Assembly: GCF_042646165.1 (NCBI RefSeq)
Contig: NZ_JBHRTC010000008.1
Strand: one strand, 5' to 3'
Source of the DNA: Microbaculum marinum
GTDB taxonomy: Bacteria; Pseudomonadota; Alphaproteobacteria; Rhizobiales; Tepidamorphaceae
Length of the DNA stretch: 64,000 nt
Below are positions 37,099 through 44,659 of the stretch, one piece after another (position 1 is the stretch's first letter; every line of letters begins with the position of its first letter). The position numbers were made by a program, and so were the translations under genes. A model generated the notes under the pieces. That model did no database searches. It saw nothing but the letters and a program-made list of their open reading frames with translations, and was not told the DNA's origin.

Positions 37099-37461
37099 CT
37101 ACTCCGGCGGCGGTGGCCTGCCCGCGTCCGGCGGCTGCCCGTCGAGAACGGGTGCAAGGGCATCCTGGCATGGGAGCGAGAGCGCGGCCCGGTTCTCCTT
37201 GAAGCAGGCCAGGATTCTGCCTTCGCCCGGCCGGACGCGGCCGCACAGCCTGCGGAAGTCGCCGGCGCAAGCCTCGCGCAGTACCTTGCGGATGTCCGTC
37301 GGTGGCCCGAACTGGGCGGCGGCCGGCATGCTGGCGAGGCTGACGCCCAGGCTAGCGAGAGCCAGGGCGAGAGCGGCGACCCTCCGGGACGTCCGGCCTG
37401 CCTCCCCTGTCGCCGTGCGCTGATTCGGGCACCCTTGCAGCTTGCCGGGTACGCTCGACAT
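37099..37461 (-). CDS. Secreted cysteine-rich repeat protein
   Basis: About 120 aa with a signal peptide (RRVAALALALASLGVSLASMPAAAQ) followed by a segment with the Cys-rich GLG1/FGFR-like repeat pattern: CAGDFRRLCGRVRPGEGRILACFKENRAALSLPCQDAL, four cysteines in about 38 residues, then a Pro-rich tail. Small periplasmic proteins of this type are common in Hyphomicrobiales and uncharacterised. The start is placed at the ATG five bases after the upstream gene's stop. An earlier in-frame Met would overlap that gene. Confidence 0.65.
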   Translation of the reverse strand: MSSVPGKLQGCPNQRTATGEAGRTSRRVAALALALASLGVSLASMPAAAQFGPPTDIRKVLREACAGDFRRLCGRVRPGEGRILACFKENRAALSLPCQDALAPVLDGQPPDAGRPPPPE

Positions 37462-37465
37462 GCCG

Positions 37466-37786
37466 TCAGGATCCCGGCGAGACCGTGACCGCGCCGGTCC
37501 TGGTGGCGCTGCGGCCATATGGGCCGACGACGGTGCGTCCGTAGGCATAGACGCCCGGCGCCACCTGCGTCACGCTGCCCGACCGGCTGACTGCACCGCC
37601 GTAGGGGCCGTAGGTGACGACGCTCCGTCCGCATGTGGAGTAGGCGCATCCGCCCGCCGCCTGGGACGTGTACGGGCCGCGAGCCGTGTAGGTCGTCGAA
37701 TGGCGCGTCCAGGCCGATGCTTCAACCGCCGTCACGCCGGCCAGCACCATCACCGCCGCGCCCAGGGCCATATTCGAAAGCCGCAT
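37466..37786 (-). CDS. Secreted Gly/Tyr/Val-rich repeat protein, unknown function
   Basis: A 106-aa protein with a signal peptide (MRLSNMALGAAVMVLAGVTAVEASA) and a low-complexity mature part rich in G, Y, S, T and V. It contains two loose repeats of a GPYGx3-4RxGxVTxxxPG unit (VTYGPYGGAVSRSGSVTQVAPG, then VVGPYGRSATRTGAVTVSPG). Two cysteines are close together (GGCAYSTCG). AGGAGG lies seven bases before the ATG. It forms a unit with the Cys-rich protein gene downstream. No family was assigned. Confidence 0.65.
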   Translation of the reverse strand: MRLSNMALGAAVMVLAGVTAVEASAWTRHSTTYTARGPYTSQAAGGCAYSTCGRSVVTYGPYGGAVSRSGSVTQVAPGVYAYGRTVVGPYGRSATRTGAVTVSPGS

Positions 37787-37966
37787 TGCCGATCCTCCTG
37801 ACGTTGTCCGGCCGCCCTCGACCGGATCTGCGGGCAATGTCGCGCGCAAACGTCGCAGAGCTTTGCCAGGATCTGGCGAAACTGTCGGAAAGGGTCGCAG
37901 ATTGTAGCTGAAGCGGCGGGCGAACGCGCCGCTCGGGTCCAGGCTCTTCGGAGGCGGGCGCCGTCT

Positions 37967-38533
37967 CTACCCCGCGAAGAACTGCGTCTCGCCCTCGCCC
38001 TGAAGCACGATGTCCCAGTGATAGTGGCCGTCGCCCTTGTTCCTGGCGATCAGCGACGAGCGGGCGGCATGGTCCTCGATCATGTTCAGCACCGGATCGG
38101 TGTCGTTGAGCGGCTCGCCCTCCAGGTAGACGCGGGTGAACAGCTGTTGCAGCAGTCCGCGCGCGAAGATCTGCACGACGATGTGCGGCGCCTGCAGCGC
38201 GTTGCCGCGGCCGGCCACGGGACCGGGCCGCACGGTGCGGAAGTGGAAGCGGCCCTCCGGGTCGGTGCCGACGCGGCCGAAGCCGGCGAAGTTGAGGTCG
38301 ACCGGCTTGTCCTGCCGGTCCTCGGGATGGTCGTATTTGCCGGCCGCGTTCGCCTGCCAGATCTCGATCATGCAGTCGGGCACCGGCGCCCCGTCGCCAT
38401 CGTAGACGTGGCCCTCGATGACGATGCGCTCGCCCTCGGCGGCCTCGCCGGCAAGGTCGTCGATCTCGTAGTTGTCGGTGAGGCCGAAATGGAAGAACGG
38501 CCCGACGGTCTGGGAGGGCGTCGTCTTCGACAT
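37967..38533 (-). CDS. pcaG: Protocatechuate 3,4-dioxygenase alpha subunit
   Basis: Intradiol dioxygenase subunit of 188 aa, ring-cleaving protocatechuate to beta-carboxy-cis,cis-muconate together with PcaH. SQTVGPFFHFGL and IEIWQANAAGKYDHP are family landmarks. The iron-ligand Tyr/His pattern present in the beta subunit is replaced here (FHFRTVRPGPVAGRGNALQAPHIVVQIF), as expected for the alpha chain. It starts three bases after the pcaH stop. Last gene of the pcaIJHG unit. Confidence 0.93.
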   Translation of the reverse strand: MSKTTPSQTVGPFFHFGLTDNYEIDDLAGEAAEGERIVIEGHVYDGDGAPVPDCMIEIWQANAAGKYDHPEDRQDKPVDLNFAGFGRVGTDPEGRFHFRTVRPGPVAGRGNALQAPHIVVQIFARGLLQQLFTRVYLEGEPLNDTDPVLNMIEDHAARSSLIARNKGDGHYHWDIVLQGEGETQFFAG

Positions 38534-38535
38534 GC

Positions 38536-39240
38536 TCAGTCCTCCATGGGGGTCGCTTCGCGACCGCGCAGCACGATGTCGAACCTGAAGGCCAGCGCCC
38601 ACTCGGGCTCGGTGGCATCGAGGTCGAACTTGGAGATCATCCGTTCGCGTGCCTTTGCGTCCGTAACCGAATTGAAGATCGGGTCGAACGGAAACAGCGG
38701 ATCGCCGGGAAAGTACATCTGCGTCACCAGCCGCTGCATGAAGCTCGGTCCGAACAGCGAGAAATGGATGTGCGCCGGCCGCCAGGCGTTGTGATGGTTG
38801 CGCCAGGGATAGGCGCCGGGCCGGATGGTGACGAATCGGTAGTGGCCGTCGTCGTCGGTGATGCAGCGCCCGGCGCCGGTGAAGTTCGGATCGATCGGCG
38901 CCGGATGCTGGTCGCGCTGGTGGACGTAGCGACCGGCCGCGTTGGCCTGCCACAGCTCGATCAGGGAGTTGCGAACCGGTCGGCCGTCCTCGTCCATCAT
39001 GCGGCCGTGCACGATGATGCGCTCGCCCAGCGGTTCGCCGCCGTGCTGGCGGGTCAGGTCGGCGTCCTCGGGCCGCACCGTGTCATGGCCATAGGCGGGA
39101 CCCGTCACCTCGGACAGCGTGTGCGGCAGGATCATCAGCGGCCGCTTCGGCACCCGGATCGGGTTCGACCGGTAGTCGGGATAGGGATGGGCGGGGGCGC
39201 TGTCCGGCGAGACGATGCGGTAGCCGTTGACGTCGCTCAT
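38536..39240 (-). CDS. pcaH: Protocatechuate 3,4-dioxygenase beta subunit
   Basis: The 234-aa catalytic, Fe(III)-binding subunit. It contains GPAYGHDTVRPEDADLT, ELWQANAAGRYVHQRDQHPAPIDPNFTGAGR and IRPGAYPWRNHHNAWRPAHIHFSLFG, which supply the Tyr and His iron ligands. Start at MSDVNGYRIV after an AGAGAGAGGA ribosome binding site. pcaG follows immediately. Confidence 0.94.
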   Translation of the reverse strand: MSDVNGYRIVSPDSAPAHPYPDYRSNPIRVPKRPLMILPHTLSEVTGPAYGHDTVRPEDADLTRQHGGEPLGERIIVHGRMMDEDGRPVRNSLIELWQANAAGRYVHQRDQHPAPIDPNFTGAGRCITDDDGHYRFVTIRPGAYPWRNHHNAWRPAHIHFSLFGPSFMQRLVTQMYFPGDPLFPFDPIFNSVTDAKARERMISKFDLDATEPEWALAFRFDIVLRGREATPMED

Positions 39241-39316
39241 CGTGCTTGTCCTCTCTCTTTGCGGCCGGACCCCGATTCGAGCGGTGCCGGCCGGCAATCC
39301 TCCCGGCAGGTTTGCC

Positions 39317-40087
39317 TCAGGCCGCTTTTGAATGCGCCTTGCGCGTGCGCTCGTGCAGTTCGCGCAGCGTCTCCAGTTCCGTCGCGGTCGGCGCCGGCGT
39401 GTTCGCTACCTCGTCGGCAAAGCGGATCGGCCAGCCGCAGGCTTCGGTGATCTGATCGCGCGTGATGCCCGGATGGATCGACACGACAGTGAGCTCTTTG
39501 GTGTCGGGGTCGGGCTCAAGGATGCACATGTCGGTGATCACCCGGGTCGGGCCCCTGGTCTTCAGGCCGAGGCGCTTCCGGTGGTCGCCGCCCTCGCCGT
39601 GGCCCATCGAGGTGATGAAGTCGAGATGATCGACGAAGCCGCGGCGGCTGAGCGCCATGATGATCAGGATCTCGCCGCAATGGGCGGCGATCTCCGGCGC
39701 CCCGCCGCCGCCCGGCAGCCGCACCTTCGGCTCGTCGTAGGGGCCGACGACCGTGGTGTTGAGGTTGGCGAAGCGGTCGATCTGGGCACCGCCGAGGAAG
39801 CCGAGCGTGATCCGCCCGCCCTGCAGCCAGTAGCGGAACATCTCCGGCACCGGCACGGTGGTCAGCGCCGTGTCGCACAGCTCGCCGTCGCCGATCGACA
39901 GAGGCAGCACGTCGGGCCTGGTGGCGATCGTGCCGGACTCGTAGATCAGCGTGATCTCCGGCGCGTGGGTCAGCCGGGCGAGGTTGCAGGCCGCCGACGG
40001 CGCGCCGATGCCGACGAAGCAGACGTCCTCGTTCTTCAGGAGCCGCGCTGCCGCGACCGTCATCATCTCGCTGGCGCTGTAGCTCAT
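39317..40087 (-). CDS. pcaJ: 3-oxoadipate CoA-transferase subunit B (glutaconate CoA-transferase family)
   Basis: A 256-aa beta subunit of a family I CoA-transferase, related to CatJ/PcaJ and GctB. MMTVAAARLLKNEDVCFVGIGAPSAACNLARL is the N-terminal glycine-rich loop and IYESGTIATR holds the catalytic glutamate (ESG). Also seen are GGRITLGFLGGAQIDRFANLNTTVVG and GGAPEIAAHCGEILIIM. The ATG overlaps the pcaI stop (ATGA). Assignment to 3-oxoadipate rests on the pcaHG neighbours. Confidence 0.85.
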   Translation of the reverse strand: MSYSASEMMTVAAARLLKNEDVCFVGIGAPSAACNLARLTHAPEITLIYESGTIATRPDVLPLSIGDGELCDTALTTVPVPEMFRYWLQGGRITLGFLGGAQIDRFANLNTTVVGPYDEPKVRLPGGGGAPEIAAHCGEILIIMALSRRGFVDHLDFITSMGHGEGGDHRKRLGLKTRGPTRVITDMCILEPDPDTKELTVVSIHPGITRDQITEACGWPIRFADEVANTPAPTATELETLRELHERTRKAHSKAA

Positions 40088-40938
40088 GGCCGGTCTCCCG
40101 CCTTTGCGTATCTTGCGAAATCCCCGGGGCCGCCGTCGAGCACGTTCTCCTTCATCCAGGCGATGAACGCGTCGCGCTCCCGGCCGATCGGGTCCCAGGC
40201 GATATAATAGGCGTTGTCGCGCTTGTAATAGCCGTGCGCATAGGAGGGGTGCGCGCCGCCCGGCACCTCGACGATCGCGGTGATCGTCCAGCTCGGCAGG
40301 ATGACGGCGTTCGGCGACAGGTCGCCGAAATCGTCGACGATCTCCTCGACGGTGACGACCGCCTTCTTCGCCGCCAGCACGGCTTCCTTCTGCACCCCGA
40401 CGATGCCTTCGAGCAGCACGTTGCCCTCGCGATCGGCGCGCAGCGCGTGGATGACCGTCGCGTCCGGTCGGATCGCCGGCACCGCCGCCAGTTCCTCGCC
40501 GGTGAACGGGCAGGTCACGTGCCTGATGTTCGGATTGACGTTCGGCAGGTCGACGCCGATATAGCCGCGGAACGCTGCGAAGGGCAGATTGGCGGCGCCC
40601 GCGTCGTAGGCGTTGGCCATCGCGGCGTGGCTGTGCTCCTCGATCTCCAGCCGGTGTGGCCAGCCGTTCTCCACCGCGTCGCGCAGCCGGTGCAGCGAGC
40701 CGACGCCGGGATTGCCGCCCCACGAGAAGACCAGCCTGTCGGCGCATCCCATGCCTATCAGCTGGTCGTAGATCAGGTCCGGCGTCATGCGATAGAGCGT
40801 CAGGTGCTTGCGGCCCTGGCGGATCACCTCGTGTCCGGCCGCGTGCGGAATGAGGTGGGTGAAACCTTCCATAGCGACGCTGTCGCCGTCCTGGATGCAT
40901 TCCTCGATCGCGTCTGCAAGGGATGTGAAGCGCGCCAC
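40084..40938 (-). CDS. pcaI: 3-oxoadipate CoA-transferase subunit A (glutaconate CoA-transferase family)
   Basis: A 284-aa alpha subunit of the same transferase. It has an N-terminal LADAIEECIQDGDSVAMEGFTHLIPHAAGHEVIRQG, FSWGGNPGVGSLHRLRDAVE and AVRPDAT-like RPDATVIHALRADREGNV. The GTG start follows AGAGGA by eight bases. It is first gene of pcaIJHG and divergent from the IclR regulator. pcaB, pcaC, pcaD and pcaF are not in the window, so the pathway is only partly encoded here. Confidence 0.85.
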   Translation of the reverse strand: MARFTSLADAIEECIQDGDSVAMEGFTHLIPHAAGHEVIRQGRKHLTLYRMTPDLIYDQLIGMGCADRLVFSWGGNPGVGSLHRLRDAVENGWPHRLEIEEHSHAAMANAYDAGAANLPFAAFRGYIGVDLPNVNPNIRHVTCPFTGEELAAVPAIRPDATVIHALRADREGNVLLEGIVGVQKEAVLAAKKAVVTVEEIVDDFGDLSPNAVILPSWTITAIVEVPGGAHPSYAHGYYKRDNAYYIAWDPIGRERDAFIAWMKENVLDGGPGDFARYAKAGDRP

Positions 40939-41034
40939 TCGGCAATCCTCTTGTTCCGAGGCACTGCGGCCCCTGGCCCTTTCTCCTGTCAGCGGGTGCT
41001 TGCGTCAACGTCTCAGTTCGCACTACGGTTCTAT

Positions 41035-41049
41035 GTTCGTCATACGAAC
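41035..41049. promoter_or_regulatory. Palindrome in the pcaI/iclR divergent region
   Basis: GTTCG-TCATA-CGAAC is a perfect 5-bp inverted repeat just before the regulator start, and a further GTTCGCAC half-site lies 19 bp upstream at 41016. PcaU/PcaR/PobR-type IclR regulators bind GTTCG-like repeats of this kind. It is the likely operator of the pca unit. Confidence 0.55.
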
Positions 41050-41835
41050 TTGAACATCGAGGCGCGCTTGGCTATTCGCGACGAGTCCGTGCAGTCCCTG
41101 GTCCGCGGGATCGGCGTCATCCGCAGCTTCGATGCGGGCAACCGGCGCCAGACGATCACCGACGTCGCCGCCCGCACGGGCCTGACCCGCGCCGCCGCCC
41201 GCCGTTTCCTGATCACCTTATGCGATGTGGGCCTCGCACGCACGGACGGTAAGTTCTACGAACTGACCCCGGCAATCCTCGAGCTGGCGCAGTCCTATGT
41301 CTCCTCGGCTTCCGAACTGGAGGTGGTGCAGGATGTGCTGCGCGGACTGTCCCAGGAATTCGACGAGTCCGCGTCGGCAGCGATGCTGGACGGCACCGAC
41401 ATCATCTATGTCGCTCGCGCCCCGGCACGCCACCGCATCATGACGATCGGCCTCGGCATCGGCACGCGCCTGCCCGCGCATGCCACCTCGATGGGTCAGG
41501 CGCTGCTGTCCATTCTCACGCCGCGCGAACTGGAGATCTACTTCTCGGCAGCCGACCTGAAGCCTCTCACCGTGTACACGCTGACCACGCGGATCGCGCT
41601 GCGGCGCCGGCTGGAGGAGGTGCGGGAGAGTGGCTACGTGCTGGTCAACGAGGAGCTCGAGATTGGCCTGCGCTCGATCGCCGCGCCCGTGCGCAATCCC
41701 AATTCCCGCTCCAACATTGCGATCAACATCTCCGCCCAGGCCGCGCGCGTTTCCGCCGACGAGATGGTCGACAGCTTCCTGCCGGCGATCCGTCGGGCGG
41801 TGCGAGCGGTCGAGCTGGCGATGGACAGCCGCTGA
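41050..41835 (+). CDS. IclR-family regulator of the pca genes (PcaR/PcaU-like)
   Basis: About 261 aa. The N-terminal winged helix (SLVRGIGVIRSFDAGNRRQTITDVAARTGLTRAAARRFLITLCDVGL) and C-terminal effector domain (AARSNIAINISAQAARVSA-type end) match the PcaR/PcaU/PobR subgroup of IclR regulators. No ATG fits; TTG 41050 or TTG 41068 (with CGAGG upstream) are candidates. Divergent from pcaIJHG across a short region with GTTCG repeats, so it probably activates them in response to protocatechuate or beta-ketoadipate. Confidence 0.86.
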   Translation: MNIEARLAIRDESVQSLVRGIGVIRSFDAGNRRQTITDVAARTGLTRAAARRFLITLCDVGLARTDGKFYELTPAILELAQSYVSSASELEVVQDVLRGLSQEFDESASAAMLDGTDIIYVARAPARHRIMTIGLGIGTRLPAHATSMGQALLSILTPRELEIYFSAADLKPLTVYTLTTRIALRRRLEEVRESGYVLVNEELEIGLRSIAAPVRNPNSRSNIAINISAQAARVSADEMVDSFLPAIRRAVRAVELAMDSR

Positions 41836-41842
41836 GGTACTG

Positions 41843-41926
41843 GAGCGGTTCAGAGCTATCGCAAACCCTTCGGGACGGGCAATTTCGGGACATGCCTGCA
41901 CCGTCGTCCTCGTCTCTGAACCGCTC
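41843..41926. repeat. Long inverted repeat, REP-like element
   Basis: GAGCGGTTCAGAG (41843-41855) recurs in perfect inversion as CTCTGAACCGCTC (41914-41926), 13-bp arms around a 58-bp interior. The element fills the gap between the convergent IclR and DUF1127 genes. Sequences with a GAGCGGTTCA core are, from memory, frequent intergenic repeats in Hyphomicrobiales. It may also act as a bidirectional terminator. Confidence 0.6.
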
Positions 41927-42141
41927 TAAGCCCGCCAGAACGGCTTTCGGACTTCCCGGCGAACGTAATCGGGGTCGATTCCAGCGTCGTCGAGCTGGAA
42001 CTCGTCTAGCCCGGCCAGTTCGCGGCGTTTGCGGACCCGATCCATCCAGATCCCCGCCAGCCACAAGGGATAGAGGGCGACAAAGGCCCACCGGATGGGA
42101 CGCTTCGTCCGGAGCGCGGGAGCGACAGAGGTGATTGGCAT
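41926..42141 (-). CDS. DUF1127 domain small protein
   Basis: About 71 aa ending in a DUF1127 (YjiS-like) segment: RRELAGLDEFQLDDAGIDPDYVRREVRKPFWRA. The N-terminal half is hydrophobic (WAFVALYPLWLAGIWM). DUF1127 proteins are small, Arg-rich, and in alphaproteobacteria some affect RNA turnover or phosphate and carbon metabolism. Divergent from the MocR regulator, with that regulator's putative repeats in its promoter region. The start is uncertain by five codons. Confidence 0.7.
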   Translation of the reverse strand: MPITSVAPALRTKRPIRWAFVALYPLWLAGIWMDRVRKRRELAGLDEFQLDDAGIDPDYVRREVRKPFWRA

Positions 42142-42253
42142 CGGAGCAATCCACAATAAAGAGAGGTATTCTATCGGTGCAATCCGATATCAATAGAATA
42201 TTTATTGCGCCAAGAATAGAATTCAATCATTATATTGCACTCGGAGCAAAACC
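42140..42253. promoter_or_regulatory. Three direct repeats in the DUF1127/MocR divergent promoter
   Basis: TCGGAGCAATCC (42141), TCGGTGCAATCC (42174) and TCGGAGCAAAACC (42241) lie in the same orientation in a strikingly AT-rich 115-bp region. MocR-type regulators commonly bind directly repeated half-sites at their own promoter. The last copy ends two bases before the MocR ATG. Confidence 0.6.
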
Positions 42254-42255
42254 GG

Positions 42256-43602
42256 ATGACGGACTATCGGGCAATTGCCGACCGGCTCGCCGACGACATC
42301 AGGTCGGGACGGCTGGCGGTGGGCGAGCGGCTGCCGCCGCAACGCGAGTTCGCCTACCGCAACGAGATCGCGGTCTCGACCGCCAGCCGGGTCTATGCCG
42401 AGCTTGGCCGGCGCGGCCTGGTCAGCGGCGAAGTCGGCCGGGGCACCTTCGTGTCGGGCCCGGAGCCGAGCCTGGCAGGCGTGCCGCTCTATGAGACCCG
42501 GCACGACCGCATCGACCTGGAACTGAACTACTCCGTCCTCCCGGAGGTGCCGGGGCTGGTCGCCCCGGCAATGGAAAGTCTGCTCGATCCCCGCGCCCTG
42601 GAGGCGGCGCTGCAGCCGAGCGCCATCAGCGGCAGCGGCGAGATCCGGCAGGACGCCGCACGCATCATGGCGATCGGCGGCTGGACGCCGGATCCCGAGG
42701 GACTCGCGATATCCGGTAACGGCCGCCAGGCGATCGCGGCCGCCCTGTCGGCGGTCGCGCCCGCGGGCGAGCGCATCGGCATAGAACGGATGACCTATCC
42801 GGTCGCCAAGGTGAAGATGGCCCGCCTCGGCCTCCGGGCCGTACCGCTGGCGATGGACGCACACGGGATCGTGCCGGAGGCCGTCGAGGAGGCGCACAGA
42901 TCCGCACCGCTGAGAGCGATCTACCTGCAGCCGACCCTGCACAACCCGCTCGGCGTGACGATGCCGGCCGGTCGTCGCGCCGAGCTCGCCGCCGTACTGG
43001 AAAAGCACGATATCGTCGCCATCGAGGATGCCGTCTACGCCTTCCTCCACGACGCCGCCCCGGCGCCGCTCGCCGCCCACGCGCCCGATCGCACCCTGTA
43101 CGTGGACAGCCTGTCTAAGCGCGTCGCGCCGGGGCTGACGCTGGGCTTCCTGCATGCGCCGGCCGGCCCGCTCCGCGAGGCGGTCTCCACTGCGGTCAGG
43201 GCCGGCGGCTGGCGTCCGCAGACCTACGGGCTGATGGCCGCAGGCCGCCTCATGCGCGAGGACATCGTTGACCGGCTGGCGGTGCTGCGCCGCAGGGATG
43301 CCGCGGCGCGTCAGGTACTGGCGCGCGACCGGCTCGCCGGGTTCGAGGTGCACGGCGATCCGCGCGCCTATCATCTGTGGCTGGAACTGCCTGAGGGCTG
43401 GCGCGCCGACACCTTCGTGGCGGCGGCCTCTCGCCGCGGAGTGGCGGTTATGCCGGCCGCAGCCTTCGCGGCCGGCCAGGGCCATGCTCCCAACGCGGTA
43501 AGGCTTGCGCTGGCGTCTCCTCCGATGGAGACGCTGGCGGCGGGGCTGGACATCGTCGCCGCGGTCGCGCGCAGCGCTCCCGACGACAACATCGTCCAGT
43601 AG
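42256..43602 (+). CDS. MocR-type GntR/aminotransferase-like transcriptional regulator
   Basis: A 448-aa fusion of an N-terminal GntR winged helix (IADRLADDIRSGRLAVGERLPPQREFAYRNEIAVSTASRVYAELGRRGLVSGEVGRGTFV) and a fold-type I aminotransferase domain (about residues 100-440). The PLP lysine is in DSLSKRVAPGLTLGFL. Such proteins sense PLP or an amino compound. Start at MTDYRAIADR; a TTG seven codons earlier is possible. Its target may be the divergent DUF1127 gene, itself, or distant genes. Confidence 0.9.
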   Translation: MTDYRAIADRLADDIRSGRLAVGERLPPQREFAYRNEIAVSTASRVYAELGRRGLVSGEVGRGTFVSGPEPSLAGVPLYETRHDRIDLELNYSVLPEVPGLVAPAMESLLDPRALEAALQPSAISGSGEIRQDAARIMAIGGWTPDPEGLAISGNGRQAIAAALSAVAPAGERIGIERMTYPVAKVKMARLGLRAVPLAMDAHGIVPEAVEEAHRSAPLRAIYLQPTLHNPLGVTMPAGRRAELAAVLEKHDIVAIEDAVYAFLHDAAPAPLAAHAPDRTLYVDSLSKRVAPGLTLGFLHAPAGPLREAVSTAVRAGGWRPQTYGLMAAGRLMREDIVDRLAVLRRRDAAARQVLARDRLAGFEVHGDPRAYHLWLELPEGWRADTFVAAASRRGVAVMPAAAFAAGQGHAPNAVRLALASPPMETLAAGLDIVAAVARSAPDDNIVQ

Positions 43603-43605
43603 CGG

Positions 43606-44106
43606 CTACTTCCGGAGATGGCCGAGCAGCATGCCCACGACGAACGCCCCGAGCACGAGCTGGCTGCCGGAGGCTTCCTTTCCGAACGACTTCCCGAGTG
43701 ACTCGGCGTCCCTGGCGAGGGTGGTCCACGGCTCGCCGTTCATTCGAAAGCGCGCGGATGCTTCGGCCTGGGCTTCCAGAGCGGAGTGGTCGGGCTCCAC
43801 CGGCATTTCCGGCTTGGGCCGGCCTCCGCTGGCCAGGGCGACCAGCAGGGCTATTGCCATCAACGCCAGAGCGACCCCGGCGACGATGAGAGCCGCGAAG
43901 TACGGCGCCATGTGGGTCCGCAACCACAGGAAAAGCGCGAACTCGGCGAAAACGAGGACGATGGCCAGGAGGATCAGGGCGGCAACGAAGAAGATCGTCC
44001 GGCGCGCCGCGTTGCGCGCCGCGTCGCGGACGGTTTCCTCGATGGCCGGGCGCACGGCGTCGACGGCGGTCTCCGCGACCGCCCGCACCATGCTGTTGAT
44101 CGACAC
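43606..44106 (-). CDS. Phage-holin-superfamily/DUF1469-type membrane protein
   Basis: A 166-aa protein with an amphipathic N-terminus, two hydrophobic segments (about residues 37-64 and 70-92) and a hydrophilic C-terminal part ending in a third hydrophobic stretch (QLVLGAFVVGMLLGHL). This is the architecture of the putative Actinobacteriophage holin III/DUF1469 (YqjE-like) family, generally a cellular rather than a phage protein. The GTG start overlaps the stop codon of the DUF883-like gene by one base, so the pair is coupled, as yqjD-yqjE in enterobacteria. Confidence 0.75.
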   Translation of the reverse strand: MSINSMVRAVAETAVDAVRPAIEETVRDAARNAARRTIFFVAALILLAIVLVFAEFALFLWLRTHMAPYFAALIVAGVALALMAIALLVALASGGRPKPEMPVEPDHSALEAQAEASARFRMNGEPWTTLARDAESLGKSFGKEASGSQLVLGAFVVGMLLGHLRK

Positions 44107-44486
44107 TAGGAGCGGCCCCGGGAAGCCATGCCGATCAGGAAGCCGAGGCCCACGGCGATCAGCACGGCGGCGAGTGGATTGCGATTGATCGTGCTCTCGA
44201 GTTCCCCGCTCAATTCGCTCGCCTTGGCGCCGGCCTTGCGCGCCGCGTTGTGGCCGCGGGCTTCAAGCTCCGAGGACAGTTCCGCGATCCGGCGCGTCAT
44301 TTCCTCGATCTCCGACTGCAGCCGGTCACGGCCTTCGGTGGCGCCGGCCTTGGCGAGGTCCTTCGCGGCGCCCTGGATCTCGGACAGATCGTCGCGAAGT
44401 CGGCCAAGCTGGTCCATCAGCCGGTCGAAGCTCTCGGACACGTCGTCGGATCCGGCCGACTTGCTGCTTGTCTTGGTGGCGCTCAT
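44106..44486 (-). CDS. DUF883/YqjD-like membrane-anchored protein
   Basis: A 126-aa protein with a long helical, charged region (about residues 15-95, with coiled-coil character: LMDQLGRLRDDLSEIQGAAKDLAKAGATEGRDRLQSEIEEMTRRIAELSSEL) and a C-terminal membrane anchor with glycine-rich end (PLAAVLIAVGLGFLIGMASRG), as in YqjD/ElaB ribosome-associated inner-membrane proteins. AGGAG precedes the ATG. It is coupled to the holin-like gene. Confidence 0.8.
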   Translation of the reverse strand: MSATKTSSKSAGSDDVSESFDRLMDQLGRLRDDLSEIQGAAKDLAKAGATEGRDRLQSEIEEMTRRIAELSSELEARGHNAARKAGAKASELSGELESTINRNPLAAVLIAVGLGFLIGMASRGRS

Positions 44487-44541
44487 AGACGGAACTCCTT
44501 TGAATAGAATGTACGGGAGCGGGTTCTGCGTCCGGACGCCA

Positions 44542-44557
44542 GTCTGCCACAGCAGAC
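44542..44557. other. Small hairpin upstream of the DUF883-like gene
   Basis: GTCTGC and GCAGAC pair around a CACA loop. It lies between the divergently oriented end of the BKACE operon and the DUF883-like gene, in a 170-bp gap with no other clear feature except a GGTTAACC palindrome. Confidence 0.3.
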
Positions 44558-44659
44558 CGGCTTTCGCCCATGAGCTATCGCAAAAATCGGATGGTGGTTA
44601 ACCGGGGCGCATCTCGGCCCCTGCAAGGGAACCTTCGCGATGCGCAGTCTGTCCCGGGC

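Noticed and set aside
41350..41500. Possible separate start for the IclR regulator further upstream (GTG 40996)
   Set aside because: It would place the start within the divergent operator region and add residues that do not fit the family; TTG 41050 or 41068 is preferred.
43606..44106. Prophage remnant suggested by the holin-like protein
   Set aside because: The protein pairs with a DUF883/YqjD-like gene as in cellular yqjD-yqjE loci, and no phage gene is nearby.
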